Shown here: piece by piece, positions 10,380-21,676 of the stretch
Layout of the letters: every line of letters begins with the position of its first letter
How positions within the stretch are numbered: position 1 is the first letter of the stretch
Origin: Thermothelomyces thermophilus ATCC 42464
Lineage: Eukaryota; Ascomycota; Sordariomycetes; Sordariales; Chaetomiaceae
Direction: 5' to 3'
DNA length: 64,000 bases
Assembly: GCF_000226095.1 (NCBI RefSeq)
Contig: NC_016472.1
Span: 3,844,001-3,908,000 of the forward strand
The notes under the pieces: model-generated
The model's input: the letters and a program-made list of their open reading frames with translations, nothing else
Databases searched by the model: none
Told to the model about the DNA's origin: nothing
Translations under genes and position numbers: made by a program

Positions 10380-11285
10380 GCGTTGTAAAGATCTGGAAAC
10401 CGAAAAATCGTGGCGAGGGCCTTAATTTTGGTGTACGACAAGGGAGAGGGGAGGCGTTCTGGCGTTAGGGGTTTCGGAGGAGTGACTTGCTGCAGACTGC
10501 AGGTGGTCGTTTGGTCACACTTCATAGAGACGCGACGATACTCAGCCTCCTGGTGGAAATCCGGGATTTGGAAACGACGAACGAGGATTTGAACCGCTTA
10601 TCTGCCGATGAAGCCCATGTACGATCACCGCAATCGGAAATTTCCAAGTTTTTGGAACGCCAATGCCTTTGCTCCGGACACGCAAAGGAGGAATTGAGAG
10701 TTGCTATTTCCTTTGTCGCCAAAGGTCTAGGAAAGGTGTTTGTCTGTCCTGAGCTATACAAGCATTGGGGCGGTTCCCATCGAGGCACTTTACACAACTG
10801 TGCTGCTCCAAAAAAATCCTGGGACCATCAATTTATGTTGAAAACCAAAACACTGAAAACTAAATGCCTGGCCCAGGCGATGAAGTGCATAAACCTCTGT
10901 GACGCACCTTAAACCACGGTTTAAGAAAGCGTTTTCTCCCTAAAAGAGAAGAAAAAAGGAAAAGGGCAGGATTTCCGTCACAGAGCGGAGGGATGGAGGT
11001 AACCAGCCACGAAACACCATCTATCTCCCTAATCTTGGCTTCTTTGGGGTCTCGCGGCAAAGCTTGCATGAGGTTCCAGGAATACATACGCCGAGAACTT
11101 TCGCGTCAGGGTCCTGACCTTTTCATATCTGAACAATAAAGGCCCGCCGGCTTGGTCGATGATCTTGGGTAATAGGTGCGTTAGATGTCAAAAGCTACAA
11201 AGGCAGAGAGAATGCTGATACCAAAAACTAGAGAAAACGGCGTAAGATACAACATGTAAACCTAAGCTCACCCACAATACTCGCG
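10380..11285. other. Convergent intergenic region, 906 bp
   Basis: 3' flanks of EMC6 and the GTPBP-like gene. No supported gene. A 141-codon open frame at 10487-10912 has no recognisable content. Confidence 0.5.
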
Positions 11286-14003
11286 TCATTCCGTGATCTC
11301 AACAACCTTCCCGACGAACCCTTCCAACCCGGACCGGTCCTGTCGTCCACCCTCGAGGACCAAGATCCGCGACCCCAGCTCGACCCACTCTCTCGTCGAC
11401 AGCAGCTCCAACTGCACCTCGACACTGCCATCCACGGCAACTTCCCGCGCGTCGATATTCTCCACGCCCATGTCCTCGGAAAGCCCGAACAGGTCGTCGT
11501 CAAGCCCATCCGCTCCCGCCTTTCCGCCGTCGTCACCATCACCATTACCACCCCCATTCTGCCGTTCCATCCTCGATACGCGCACCACCCGCGCGGCAGA
11601 CCGGACGCTCGCCACGTAAATATTGACTAGGCTGCCGACCGTCAGCGCGCCGATGCCCCGGTTGCTCTCGTCAAACACTGCCGTCAGCCCGCTGACTGCC
11701 TGCAGCGACAGGCCAGACGAGACCATGTGCTCGCTGGGCACGGCCAAGATCATGCCTTTGCGCAGTCGGGGGGTCTTGGTACTCGTAGCCGGCAGCGCGT
11801 GGCGGCCCGAGGCACCGTTGGTGTCCACGCCGCCGTTGGTGTGATGACCTGCTGGAGTCGGTGGGGGATCGAAGACCATCCCGATCGATCCGACCTGGCC
11901 CGCGGAGAGCGTCTGTACGGGGAGGCGCAGATTGCGGATGCTGACGATGGAGGCGGTGTGCCATTCGCCGCTGATGGTCGATGCCGACACTGCGTTTCTG
12001 GAGGCGGCGCGGCTGAGTTCGGCCGACGAAGGGTGCGAGAGCGAGAGTCCGCAGCTGTGGGGAGTCCCGCGGTCTTCGGGCGTGTTGCCCTGGTCGTCAT
12101 CATCCGGAGGGAAGGGTCCCACGACCACCTTGTCGCCGATCGAGAGGCTGCCGAAGCGGAGGTATCCGGCTACGACAGTACCCAGATCGGTCGGCTGGTT
12201 GTTGTCGCTCGTGGCGAGCGCATAGGACGCGGGCAGGCTGAACTTGTCTTCGATGTGAAACAGACATGCCGGCTGCTCGGGGTTTAGCGCTGCCCCGATG
12301 TAATCGAAAGAGGTAGGCGTTGGGGGAAGCGGGAGGCCCTGAAGCAATGCGTGCAGTGTGCCGATCCCCCGCCCATCGACCGAACTGGTGAGCAAGATAG
12401 GAACAACCGACGACGGGTCCTCGCTTGCCTTGATGCAGTCAAGTGCGTCCCTGACGGCTTTTCTATCCTGGTCGGACATGCGCGTGGGTTCCGAGTCCCC
12501 TGCCGAGCCCCCCTTCACGATCTTCGGCACCCTCTTAGCTCCCTTTAAACCCGAGAGGATCTTGTTAAGGGTGGTGGACAGGCTCGACTTGGTTGCCAGA
12601 TCCAACTTAGTGATGACGACGACGAGCGGCAGACCAAGTCGTAAACAGAGGTCCAGATGAGCCGACGCAAGATCAATGTTCGCGCCGACGGTCCCAAGCA
12701 CGTCTTGGGAAGCGGACGTGGCACCCGCAGCGGAGACGAGCTCAGCACTGTCAGCCGCGATGCAGAGCAAGGTCCAGTGAGGAGCCCAGCCGACGATACC
12801 TCGGAGGATGGTTCGTCGGTAGCGCGGGTGGCCGGCAGAATCCACCAGGTAGACCAGACGGCCATCTTTGGTGAAGTCGTGGATATCAATCCAGGACTCG
12901 ACTCCGCTATGAGCGTAGTTGATAATATCCTCATTGTTGTAGCCGACAAGTTCCTGCGTGACAGACGACGTGACGCCGGACGCGACCTCGTGGAGGTGCT
13001 TGAGAAGGCCAAGCCGCCCTTTGCCACGGCCATTGTCGAGGGTCCCGCTCGAAAGTGTTCCCAAGAGAGTGGACTTCCCGGACGTCGTCGGACCCGTAAC
13101 CGTGACGCGCAACTGATCCGTAGTGAGTGGCCCTTGCTTTGGGTCGGGCAAGGCCTCGGCCGGCCGTGCCGCTCCCAGGGATCTCGTGCTTGGTGACCGG
13201 GTGTCGTCTCTGGGCCGCAGGTCGGGCGTGACCAAAGCCTCAGCAACCCATAATTTTGCCCTGTGCACGATCCCCTCTGATCCTGAACTGCCGGAGTCCT
13301 GGGCTCCGCTCGCGTCTACCCACTCACATTCTCCAACAACCAGCATCCGGAGCACCTCCATGTTGCAGCCCAGACTGGCAGCCATGATGCGAAGGGTGCT
13401 GAGACTCTCGTCCATCTCGTCTTTGGTCAGGCCCGCAAGCGTGCCATCGTCGGCGACACCGATTTCGTAGAGTGCTCCCCTCGATGCCTCCAGCCCCGGG
13501 AGCAACTTGCCCAGTTGGACTGGTGCATCCAGAGGGGCGTTCTCGTCGGGGAGCTGGGGGATGACGAGCCCAGGCGAGGCAGAACCGGCATGGTAAGGAC
13601 ACGACTGCTGCAGCCTCCACAAGAGCTGGGTCGTAAGGTGCTCAAGACGGTCCTGGCGCGATTGAGTTGAGGTAACGGAGGGCCCAGGGCTCGGCGGGCC
13701 CGCCTTGACCGTCCTGGAATCGGAAGACGGTCGTGACTGGGTGGACCCGCTGATGCGAGTCGCCGTGCTGATCCGTTCATACTTCCTCCGTGGCCTCAAC
13801 AGCAAATGAAGCTTATATTCGGTAGGGCCATCCTGCGGCTCAGGCTCGAGCTTGGTGACACCGTAGTCCGAGAGTAAGCCAAAGCCAACGGGTCCTTGTC
13901 GGTCTGCGGACTGGGTCGGGCCTGGAAACTTGTCGGAGTTGCCAGGCCGTAGCCATGGGGATGCAACCCGCGGCGGATTGGGGTCGAAGGTGAACACCGA
14001 CAT
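11286..14003 (-). CDS. GTPBP1/GTPBP2-type translational GTPase
   Basis: Intron-less 905-residue gene of the elongation-factor superfamily, close to animal GTPBP1 and GTPBP2, which act in ribosome quality control and mRNA decay. The G1 loop is GPTTSGKST (residues 304-312), followed by the family-specific LDNGRGKGR and HLHEVASGVTSSV switch regions. G3 is DSAGH (388-392), with the catalytic-type His present, and G4 is TKLD (465-468). An EF-Tu-like domain II/III follows (AGYLRFGSLSIGDKVVVGPF, VNIYVASVRSAARVV). The G1 loop lacks the Asp of the usual NVDAGKS sequence. The first 290 residues form an N-terminal extension with a low-complexity Ser/Thr-rich part (about 80-120). A Gly/Asp-rich insertion sits near the C terminus. 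Confidence 0.85.
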   Translation of the reverse strand: MSVFTFDPNPPRVASPWLRPGNSDKFPGPTQSADRQGPVGFGLLSDYGVTKLEPEPQDGPTEYKLHLLLRPRRKYERISTATRISGSTQSRPSSDSRTVKAGPPSPGPSVTSTQSRQDRLEHLTTQLLWRLQQSCPYHAGSASPGLVIPQLPDENAPLDAPVQLGKLLPGLEASRGALYEIGVADDGTLAGLTKDEMDESLSTLRIMAASLGCNMEVLRMLVVGECEWVDASGAQDSGSSGSEGIVHRAKLWVAEALVTPDLRPRDDTRSPSTRSLGAARPAEALPDPKQGPLTTDQLRVTVTGPTTSGKSTLLGTLSSGTLDNGRGKGRLGLLKHLHEVASGVTSSVTQELVGYNNEDIINYAHSGVESWIDIHDFTKDGRLVYLVDSAGHPRYRRTILRGIVGWAPHWTLLCIAADSAELVSAAGATSASQDVLGTVGANIDLASAHLDLCLRLGLPLVVVITKLDLATKSSLSTTLNKILSGLKGAKRVPKIVKGGSAGDSEPTRMSDQDRKAVRDALDCIKASEDPSSVVPILLTSSVDGRGIGTLHALLQGLPLPPTPTSFDYIGAALNPEQPACLFHIEDKFSLPASYALATSDNNQPTDLGTVVAGYLRFGSLSIGDKVVVGPFPPDDDDQGNTPEDRGTPHSCGLSLSHPSSAELSRAASRNAVSASTISGEWHTASIVSIRNLRLPVQTLSAGQVGSIGMVFDPPPTPAGHHTNGGVDTNGASGRHALPATSTKTPRLRKGMILAVPSEHMVSSGLSLQAVSGLTAVFDESNRGIGALTVGSLVNIYVASVRSAARVVRVSRMERQNGGGNGDGDDGGKAGADGLDDDLFGLSEDMGVENIDAREVAVDGSVEVQLELLSTREWVELGSRILVLEGGRQDRSGLEGFVGKVVEITE

Positions 14004-15464
14004 CGGGTCTTGGTGTATCGGCCCGGTTCAAGAGGTTATGTGTTCGCTATGTGAGCCAACGGCTGGGAACAAATATACAAAATATACAGTCGATAACAGG
14101 ATGAGTGAAGTCAATGAGATCGTAAAAGAACAGACATTGCACAAGCGGTGGTCATTTCAAAAAGGAAGAGCAGATGTATTCGTGGTATCATCTTGGAGGT
14201 TTTGAGCGATCAAGTTCGAAAAGAAAGGGCGAAAACTCGAAAAGAGAGTAGAGCCCGAGATGCTGCAATCACGAGAACCAGCACGCCGCCTTAATTGAAA
14301 GAAGCCATCATGTGCAACGGTGTTGTCGGGTCTTCAGGCGGAGGATGGGTATGATGATGGCGGCCGAGGTCGTTGGCGAGAAAATAAAATACCTGCAACG
14401 GTAGCCGATGACTCCCGTCGAGACAAATGCGCTGTCCTGATTGGGAACTGCCTGTGACGCATTCAGCGGAAGGCAGCCGATTGGATTTTGCCTGACAAAG
14501 TTCAGATGGAGAGGTACCGAGCTTTCTGCCACCCCGCCACACAACTTCAGGTTGCTGCTTAACTAACGCCCATCTAGCATTGGCTTCCTCAAGAAAGAAC
14601 ACTGCCCGGGCGATGGGCGACAGCATTCCAAGTCGAATTTGCACAAAAGAAGCGAAAGCAGAGATAAGTTGACCAAATGCAACACAAATCTGTCGCGGAA
14701 TTTTCAGCGAAAGAGAACACGCCCATTCCTCCATACGACGAGCGATGCGAAACGCATCTCGGCCAACGCCTAGTAGCGCAAGCGAAGAGAAGCGAAGATG
14801 GCGGTGTACCCGCCCGATGATCAGTCCCCGTCCCCACCGCCATTCAAGGATGAATGCCAAGCCCCATCCCCAAATAACACAGATGAGCTTGATCTAGAAA
14901 GACAGTCGACGGCAGAGCGGGCGAGGGAAGGGAAGAAAGCAAGATGGCCGCGATGGCCGCGATGGCGATTCTGGCCTTTTACAAGGGAATTGGCGAGAGG
15001 GGAAGGAGGCGGAGGGAATACAAAGGTACGCCAAATGCCACGTTAATGACCGTTCCGGACCTGGAGGCTGTTTCATGCTCATTGCCTGGTGCGCCTGCAG
15101 CGGCAGGCCAGAGGCGAAGGGGCTGATGTAGCTAAGCCCAATGCGCAAAATGGTCGTCAGCATGGCGAGGGTCGGGGGTGGCCGCGGCCAGGAGCGACCC
15201 ATTTTTACCTGACCAGACGCGGCTGCAAATCTGGAACGCACCCAAGACACTGGCTGTCGGGATGCACGAGCCCAGCGTCCACCGCCCAAAGTCCCACTTA
15301 ACCCCCCGCCTGGGTGTTGCCCATTCAAGCTCGCCTTTCAAACGTCCCTAGCCCCTGAACCCGCGACGTTTCTCTTATCCCGTTCCAAACGTTCCAACAT
15401 CTTTGTAAGATTTCTGTCCTAACCATATCCTGCTCGTTACAAGACCAGTTTAGCACGTTCAATC
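14004..15464. other. Intergenic, 1.46 kb, divergent promoter
   Basis: Upstream regions of the GTPBP-like gene and the Sec9-like SNARE gene. Several open frames (for example 14291-14860 minus and 14798-15046 plus) show no family resemblance. Direct repeats of GATGGCCGC occur near 14943-14962. I see no gene. Confidence 0.5.
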
Positions 15465-16939
15465 ATGGGCCGATTTGGCAGCTTGTTCAAGAAATCGGAA
15501 AAGGAGAAACCGGAGTCGAATCCCTACGCTCAGCAGTCACCGGCCACCCAGTCTCCTCCGCCTCCGCAGTACGATCAGTACACTCAGTACAATTCTGCCC
15601 AGTACAATGACAACCAGTCCATTTCGCCTGCTCCGGTAGGCGTGCCATCTGGCTTGCCGAGCGGCCCACGCCCAGGCGGCCTTCCGAGCAGAGTTGCGTC
15701 CGGCTATGGGAACGACCAGTCCCCCCCTCCGCAGTATTCTCCCTATTCTCCCGACCCCGCTCAGCCCTCCCCCTCTGGCAGCCAGCGGTCTCCCTATGGT
15801 GGAGGGTCGCCATATCTCAATGGATCGAGCACATCCATGGGCCTCGGCTTCTCGAAGGAGAAGTACGGCGCCCAAGATGGCGTAGGGAAGAGCCGGTTCG
15901 AGCCTCCGACATCACCATACGGTAGTTCCGCAACACCTCCTCTGCAGAGTCAGGGAGGTTACGGGAACTTGGGAGCTTCAAGCTCTGGGGATCTGTTCGC
16001 CAACTACAAGGGACCCTCGCAGCAAGCTACTAGCCCCTCAGGCCAGCCGCCGTATGATACACCAGGGCAGGACGGTGAATTGCAGATGATGAGCGAGCAG
16101 GACAGAGAGGAAGCCGAAATACAAGAAAAGAAAGCCCAGATCATACAGACAATTAAGGACACGAGGGACACGGCCGCGCGCAGCGAGGCAAAGGTGAACG
16201 ATGCTCTTGCGCGGGCATTGGCCATGACTCAGCAGACCTTTGAGCAAGGAGAGCGATTGAGGAATGCCGAGAAGAACGCCACGGCAGCAGGTATGACGGA
16301 ATTTTCAAACACCGGGTTGTATCGGACAATCCAGATGTCTAACCTCATGTTGCAGGTCGTGAAATCGCAAAAGGAAAAGTCAACCTCTCTGCCCTAGACC
16401 ACGCCCAGAGGATGTTGGACTTTGCGGGCAACAGTAAAACAGCGATTCAGATGCGCGAGGAGAGGAAGATGGAATACGACCACGAGCAGCAGGCAGAGGT
16501 GGAAGCAATCGAGCGAGAAGAGAGAGAAGCCCGGGCTCGATACGCTCAGGTGCAAGCGATAATGGAGAAGCAGAACCAACCGAGGCCCAGAACACTGGGA
16601 GCGGGGGCGAGCAAGGCTTCAGCGTTCGAATTTGAGGATGAGGAGTTCGAAGACGACACGGGCGAGCAGCGAATGCACAACCAGCAGATCCGGGAGCACC
16701 AGGAGGCCATTGTTCATGGCCTGAGACAGCTCAACGGTGTCCTGAAGATCCAAGGGCAAGAACTCGAGCGACAGGTAGAGCAGACTGCGCGCATGACGGA
16801 GAGGGTAAGTTTTCACCAAGACATCGACTGACTGGGATGAGAGCTGACGTGTATTGTTTTTTTTTTCTCCTAGACTGAACGGAACAACGAAGGGCTGTGG
16901 CGGAATCGTGTTCACCTTGAAAGCAAGTATGGAAAGTAG
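15465..16939 (+). CDS. SEC9: SNAP-25/Sec9-type Qbc SNARE
   Basis: A Qbc SNARE contributes two of the four helices in the SNARE bundle that fuses secretory vesicles with the plasma membrane. Three exons: 15465-16290, 16356-16804 and 16874-16939, giving 446 residues. The start MGRFGSLFKKS leads into a long Pro/Gly/Ser/Tyr-rich unstructured region (to about residue 205). A first SNARE helix follows (about 225-285, ARALAMTQQTFEQGERLRNAE, zero-layer Gln likely Q261). An acidic/basic coiled linker then leads to a second SNARE helix (about 380-440, QLNGVLKIQGQELERQVEQT). There is no membrane span, as expected. The second helix is more diverged than I would expect for a housekeeping Sec9, so this is either a fast-evolving SEC-9 or a paralogue. 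It lies within 5 kb of a PLP-1-type NLR. Confidence 0.75.
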
Positions 16940-17716
16940 ACGATTGGTTATCATAATGTGTCTGGGTGGGTGAACGGTTTGCTTCAATTGAGATATATAT
17001 GTCGCGTCTAGACTTCGAGTTCTTCGTCGTTTTTGGTGATGCGGCCTGTGGTAATGCATCTGGGTCAGGAAACTTGGTATGTCTCGAACCTTGCCATTGC
17101 AGTTCCTCAACTGGATACCGCAGTGTCGCGCGTGTCCTTTCAGCACATTGCAAATCCGACAAACTGCCTAATCCGTATAAATGGAATGGGAACTCCTGTA
17201 GCATGAAAGGCCGCGGTAATTTCTTGTCCACCGATCACGGGAGGGAGCAAGAAGTCATTTCCATTCGATGCTGTTCCGGGGGGCTTGCTCGTCAGGTCGA
17301 AAACAAACGATTGGCCTTGTGGATTTGCGCAGTAAAACAGCCTGCGCCAAGTGAATAACGCCTCCGTTTGTTCGAGATTTAGAACTTACCAAGCAAGGTC
17401 CACAGGCATCCCAACTATGGATTCCTCTGTAATAAATGCACGTCGGCCCGTAACTACGAAGTAGTTGGTCAGCTCCAACCTCGAGTGGCCCCCGCCGCCC
17501 TCATAGCGGACCGTTGCGGTTGCTAGATCTGCGGAACCCCAGCGCCCGGAGAGTGGGTAATTAGGTGGTGGGTCAGAACTTTTCCGGAGCGGGATCCTCA
17601 TTCGCTGCGTGAACCTCACTGCAAGACCGACCTGCAAAGTATTGTACACTCACTGCACAACGAAATGCAAAGAAACCCATTTACACAAGGGGTTTGGACA
17701 GAAGAAGAATAATAAA
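16940..17716. other. Intergenic, 777 bp
   Basis: 3' flank of the SNARE gene and upstream region of the helicase. Short open frames on both strands have no recognisable content. Confidence 0.5.
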
Positions 17717-20062
17717 ATGTCGAAAAAGAGGAAAAACGACGCTGCTGGCAACGTCATCAGAATCGGAGACAAAGTGATCTCCCTGGAGGGTTATCTGACA
17801 AAAAAACCGAAAACAGAAGATTCTCGTGCTTCGGAGCCGGGCTCAGACACCGCCGACGCCGCGAGACAGCAGCCAGAGTCATCAAAAACTGACTTGACCC
17901 CTGACGGAACAAAGAAGTCGAGTCCCTCTGAATTCGTACCTTCCAGGCCGCCAGCCGGCGATCCGCAATATTTCGAGGCAAGAAAAGCTCTTCCGTTATG
18001 GACGCGCCAGGATGAGATCCGCCGGATTCTGCGGCAGAAGGATGTTCTCGTCCTCGTGGGTGAGACGGGCTCGGGGAAAAGTACCCAGGTTCCTCAATTC
18101 CTGTACCAGGAAAAGTGGTGCCAGAGGAGAAGAGTGAGGATCAAACCGAGTGAGGGCGAAAAGGCGCAGGAAGTGAGCGTCGGCGGCATGATTGCAATCA
18201 CCCAACCGAGGCGGGTAGCAGCAACGACGCTGGCCCATCGTGTCTCCCGAGAGGCAGGCACACCGCTCACCGGACAGAAAGGTGGCGGGGACGGCAACGG
18301 CGCCGACTCAAAGGGCCTGGTGGGTTACTCGGTCCGCTTCGACCACCGGGTTCCCGCCGGTACCAAGATCAAGTACCTGACCGAGGGCATGCTTCTCCAA
18401 GAACTCCTTCGCGACCCTTACTTGCGGCAATACAGCGCAATCATCGTTGACGAAATCCATGAGCGGAGCGTTGACGTCGACCTGCTGTCCGGATTCCTCA
18501 AGCAGATCATCTCGGGAGACAAGGCTGGCCGGGGCGGGATCCCGCTCAAGGTGGTCATCATGAGCGCAACGGCAAACGTCGAGGGAATCAGGCAGTTCTT
18601 CTCCACAGCAGGACCTGGAGGCTCAAAGTCCAATCGGCCACAGTCGTCCGTCGAATATCTCCAGATCGAGGGAAGGCAATTTCCGGTCGATATCATTCAT
18701 ACACCAAAACCGGTCCCGGACATTCAAGAAGCACTTCTCAAGACGATCTTCAAGCTGCACACCGAGGAGGCGCTCTCGGATAAGTACGGCAGGAAGGACA
18801 TTCTGGCATTTCTCACCGGCCAGGAGGAGATCGAGTCGGCCCAGAAACTGATCGAAGAATACGCCTCGACACTTGCGCCCGGGTTGCCCAAGGTCAAGGT
18901 GTTCCCTTTGTTTGGTCAACTCTCGATGGAGGCACAGCACGAAGCATTCCAGCCCATTAAGGGCGGTCACACGCGAAAGATAGTTTTGGCAACCAACATC
19001 GCCGAGACCTCCGTCACCGTTCCCGGGGTGCGATACGTCATTGACTGCGGCAAGGCGAAATTGAAGCAGTTTCGTTCGAGGCTAGGCATGGAGTCATTGC
19101 TCGCAAAGCCAATCTCAAAATCATCGGCCATCCAAAGAGCCGGCCGAGCGGGCCGTGAAGGACCCGGAAAGTGCTACAGACTCTACACCCAGGAGACATA
19201 CGACAGCCTGTACGACAGAGATCTCCCCGAGATTTTGCGGACCGACATTCTCAGCGCGATCCTGACCATGAAAGCAAGGGGGGTTCAGGACGTCTTCTCC
19301 TTCCCTCTGATGGATCCTCCCCAGCCGGAATCGGTCGAGAAGGCTCTTCTGCACCTCCATATTCTCGGGGCTCTCGATGATAACGGCGCCATAACGGAGA
19401 CGGGTCGCAGGATGGTGCAGTTTCCCGTTTCGCCGCCATATGCTCGGGTCCTTCTGGCGGCGGCGGAGCCAAAGTATGACTGCCTCCTGGAGGTGATTGA
19501 CATAATCTCGTGCATCACGGCTGGCGAGGACATCTTTCATCAACTGCGCACCGAGGAGGCTAGGGAAGAAGTTGAGGAGTACCGGAAGGAGCTCTTCCGT
19601 CGGGAAGGAGATCTCCTGACCTACCTGACGACCATGCAGCTTTATGCGGCCGAGAACACCGACCGAGTGAAGTGGTGCAAAGACCGCAAGATCAATCTGA
19701 GAAATATGAAACAGGCCCTCAACATCCGCAAACAGCTGCGAGGGCTCTGTGTACGGCAGGGAATGATGGAGCAGCAGCCGCCAGATCCGCAGCCGTTCTC
19801 CCCAACCTCGCCGGAACAAGCAAGCTCGATCCTGAAGTGCTTCCTGACGGGATTCTCGATCAAGACAGCGATCCTGGCGCCCGATAACAGCTACGTCACG
19901 TCTCATGGTAAACACGTCATCGCCATACATCCGGCCAGCGTGCTTCACGGGCAGAAGAAAGAGGCCATAATGTTTTTAGAACACGTCTACACGCAAAAGA
20001 GCTATGCGAAAAAAGTCAGCGTCATACAGGCTGTATGGATTGCAGAGGCCCTGGAAGGGTAG
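17717..20062 (+). CDS. DHR2: DEAH-box RNA helicase DHR2/DHX33-like
   Basis: Intron-less, 781 residues. Yeast Dhr2 acts in the nucleolus on 18S rRNA maturation; the animal relative is DHX33. Visible motifs in order are Walker A GETGSGKST (115-123), Ia TQPRRVAA, TEGMLLQELLRDP, the DEAH-class Walker B written DEIH, SAT, FLTGQEEIE, ATNIAETSVTVPGVRYVID and QRAGRAGREGPGKCYRLY. HA2 and OB-fold regions follow, ending in SYAKKVSVIQAVWIAEALEG. I chose the ATG at 17717 because the basic start MSKKRKND fits the family and the upstream in-frame sequence looks untranslated. It lies between the Sec9-like and SDHAF3 genes, all on the plus strand. Confidence 0.9.
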   Translation: MSKKRKNDAAGNVIRIGDKVISLEGYLTKKPKTEDSRASEPGSDTADAARQQPESSKTDLTPDGTKKSSPSEFVPSRPPAGDPQYFEARKALPLWTRQDEIRRILRQKDVLVLVGETGSGKSTQVPQFLYQEKWCQRRRVRIKPSEGEKAQEVSVGGMIAITQPRRVAATTLAHRVSREAGTPLTGQKGGGDGNGADSKGLVGYSVRFDHRVPAGTKIKYLTEGMLLQELLRDPYLRQYSAIIVDEIHERSVDVDLLSGFLKQIISGDKAGRGGIPLKVVIMSATANVEGIRQFFSTAGPGGSKSNRPQSSVEYLQIEGRQFPVDIIHTPKPVPDIQEALLKTIFKLHTEEALSDKYGRKDILAFLTGQEEIESAQKLIEEYASTLAPGLPKVKVFPLFGQLSMEAQHEAFQPIKGGHTRKIVLATNIAETSVTVPGVRYVIDCGKAKLKQFRSRLGMESLLAKPISKSSAIQRAGRAGREGPGKCYRLYTQETYDSLYDRDLPEILRTDILSAILTMKARGVQDVFSFPLMDPPQPESVEKALLHLHILGALDDNGAITETGRRMVQFPVSPPYARVLLAAAEPKYDCLLEVIDIISCITAGEDIFHQLRTEEAREEVEEYRKELFRREGDLLTYLTTMQLYAAENTDRVKWCKDRKINLRNMKQALNIRKQLRGLCVRQGMMEQQPPDPQPFSPTSPEQASSILKCFLTGFSIKTAILAPDNSYVTSHGKHVIAIHPASVLHGQKKEAIMFLEHVYTQKSYAKKVSVIQAVWIAEALEG

Positions 20063-20720
20063 GACGCTTACAGAGGGCTATTTAACATGGGAAGGGAACC
20101 GGATGGACGCTGATTACATCGGGCTTGACTTGGAATAAAGGAGCAAAGAGAGATAAACGGAGGGACGAGATTAGGCTCAGGGACAACCGATTCCAAAAAG
20201 ATCAAGATGAGCAAGACACGAAAAATCTGAGCGGACCACTCTGCTGCTGATTTATAAGAACAATAGAATCTTAGAGGTTACACCTTTGTCCCAGGTATTG
20301 GCGTCAGACGTATACTCCGTACTCGAGCACGTCGACCCTTCGATAGTAGACTCGCCGAGGCTCATTCTAAGTGCAACGTTCCCAATGCCTATGCGCACTG
20401 TGTGGATATCACGGCAACAACTCCAAGCTTTCATTGCCGAACGCTGCATTATTGTCGGGTGTTAACTGCCAAAGGCAAACCACCTCGGTCACTAAACATT
20501 GCTACCAATCTGAGGCTCACTCTCGGGCCAGGCAGTACACCCGACACCCGACACCCGACACTGAGCCCGTCTTTCTACGGCAAGACCGTAAGAAACTACC
20601 TCGTGTTCTGAAAGGGCTGTATTTCAACGGGAAGAGAGGAAGTAGCAAGAAACCAAAAAGACAACAGAAAGAGAGTCTCTCTCTCTCTCATCTCACTCAC
20701 TCACACACTCTCCTCACATC
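20063..20720. other. Intergenic, 658 bp, SDHAF3 promoter
   Basis: Holds a TATACTCCGTACTCGAG motif near 20310-20326, a short ACCCGACACCCGACACCCGACA repeat-like run near 20539-20560 and a CT-rich tract just before the SDHAF3 start. No gene seen. Confidence 0.5.
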
Positions 20721-21425
20721 ATGAAGCCCTCACTCCGCCTCCTGGCATCAGCGGCACAGACAGGCAAGGGCTTGTCTCCCGGCCCCATGGCTCTCCTCCC
20801 ACCAATATATCTCTACCGGCGTCTGCTCCGGGCGCACAGGAAGCACCTGCCCCCCGAGATGCGGCTGCTGGGTGACGAGTACGTCAAGGCCGAGTTCAGG
20901 GCGCATCGCAATGTCGAGAACCCCGTGCATCTGGTGAGCCAACCGGCCCCCCCTTTTTTCTTTTTTCTTTTTTTTCCCACTCTCCCTCCTATCCCTCAAC
21001 CTCTATACCTACGAGGGAGTCGGAAATGCCCCGGACAACAAGTGAGCAAGCGTAAAACCGAAGTTGTCCTCGGGAGCCAGGTCGCTGACGAGAAGCGCGC
21101 GTTACACAGATCGGGTTTCTCAGCGAGTGGCAGCTCTATGCCCAAAAGATCGAGGGAGACGCATGGAAAGGGGAGAAGCTCGACCAGGGCAAAATTGAAA
21201 AGATGAGCGGTATGATCTTCTCTCTCTCTTCCCTTCCCCTTCCTCCTCCGCCTTTCTCACTTAGAACACCATGAGGCGGAGAGCAAGATGAGCGCTAGTG
21301 CGCTGCTGACTGGCTGGCTAACTGACGAACTGACGACAACAACAGATGAGCAGCTCGGTCAGCTGTATGAGCTGATGAAGGCTATCCAGAAGCGCGGGAC
21401 TGAAGAAGGTGAAACCGACTCCTGA
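20721..21425 (+). CDS. SDH7: Succinate dehydrogenase assembly factor 3 (ACN9 / Sdh7)
   Basis: A mitochondrial matrix LYR-motif protein that protects the iron-sulfur subunit of succinate dehydrogenase during assembly. Three exons: 20721-20933, 21110-21209 and 21346-21425, giving 130 residues, the normal size. The LYR triad is visible in [18 protein letters not shown]. It is followed by [25 protein letters not shown], the exon join to [16 protein letters not shown], and [11 protein letters not shown]. The N terminus [17 protein letters not shown] looks like a mitochondrial presequence. Its 3' end is about 250 bp from the stop of the convergent NLR gene. Confidence 0.93.
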
Positions 21426-21676
21426 CCAGAGAAGGACGAGGTGAGATGACACGACAAGGGGTATCAATCTATTTTTTTTGTTCTCCCACCTTACCGTTAT
21501 CCGCCTCAACTAGCCATATCATCCGTTTTCTAATATACCTCATCCGAAAGAGAGCCTGCGCCCTAGACCGAGCCAGCGTCAAGACATTACATCTTCTTCC
21601 TTGACATCCGATCGGGCGTCCTCGACTTTCTCAGCGTCTGCGTGTGGGTATCGGAGTACAGAGTGCTTATGGAAAT

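Noticed and set aside
10560-10640. Possible minus-strand tRNA because of GATTTGAACC
   Set aside because: T-arm bases do not pair and no acceptor stem can be formed.
10487-10912. 141-codon frame downstream of EMC6
   Set aside because: No recognisable content; probably 3' flank.
14291-14860. 189-codon minus-strand frame between the GTPBP-like gene and SEC9
   Set aside because: No recognisable family or compositional support, and it lies in a divergent promoter region.
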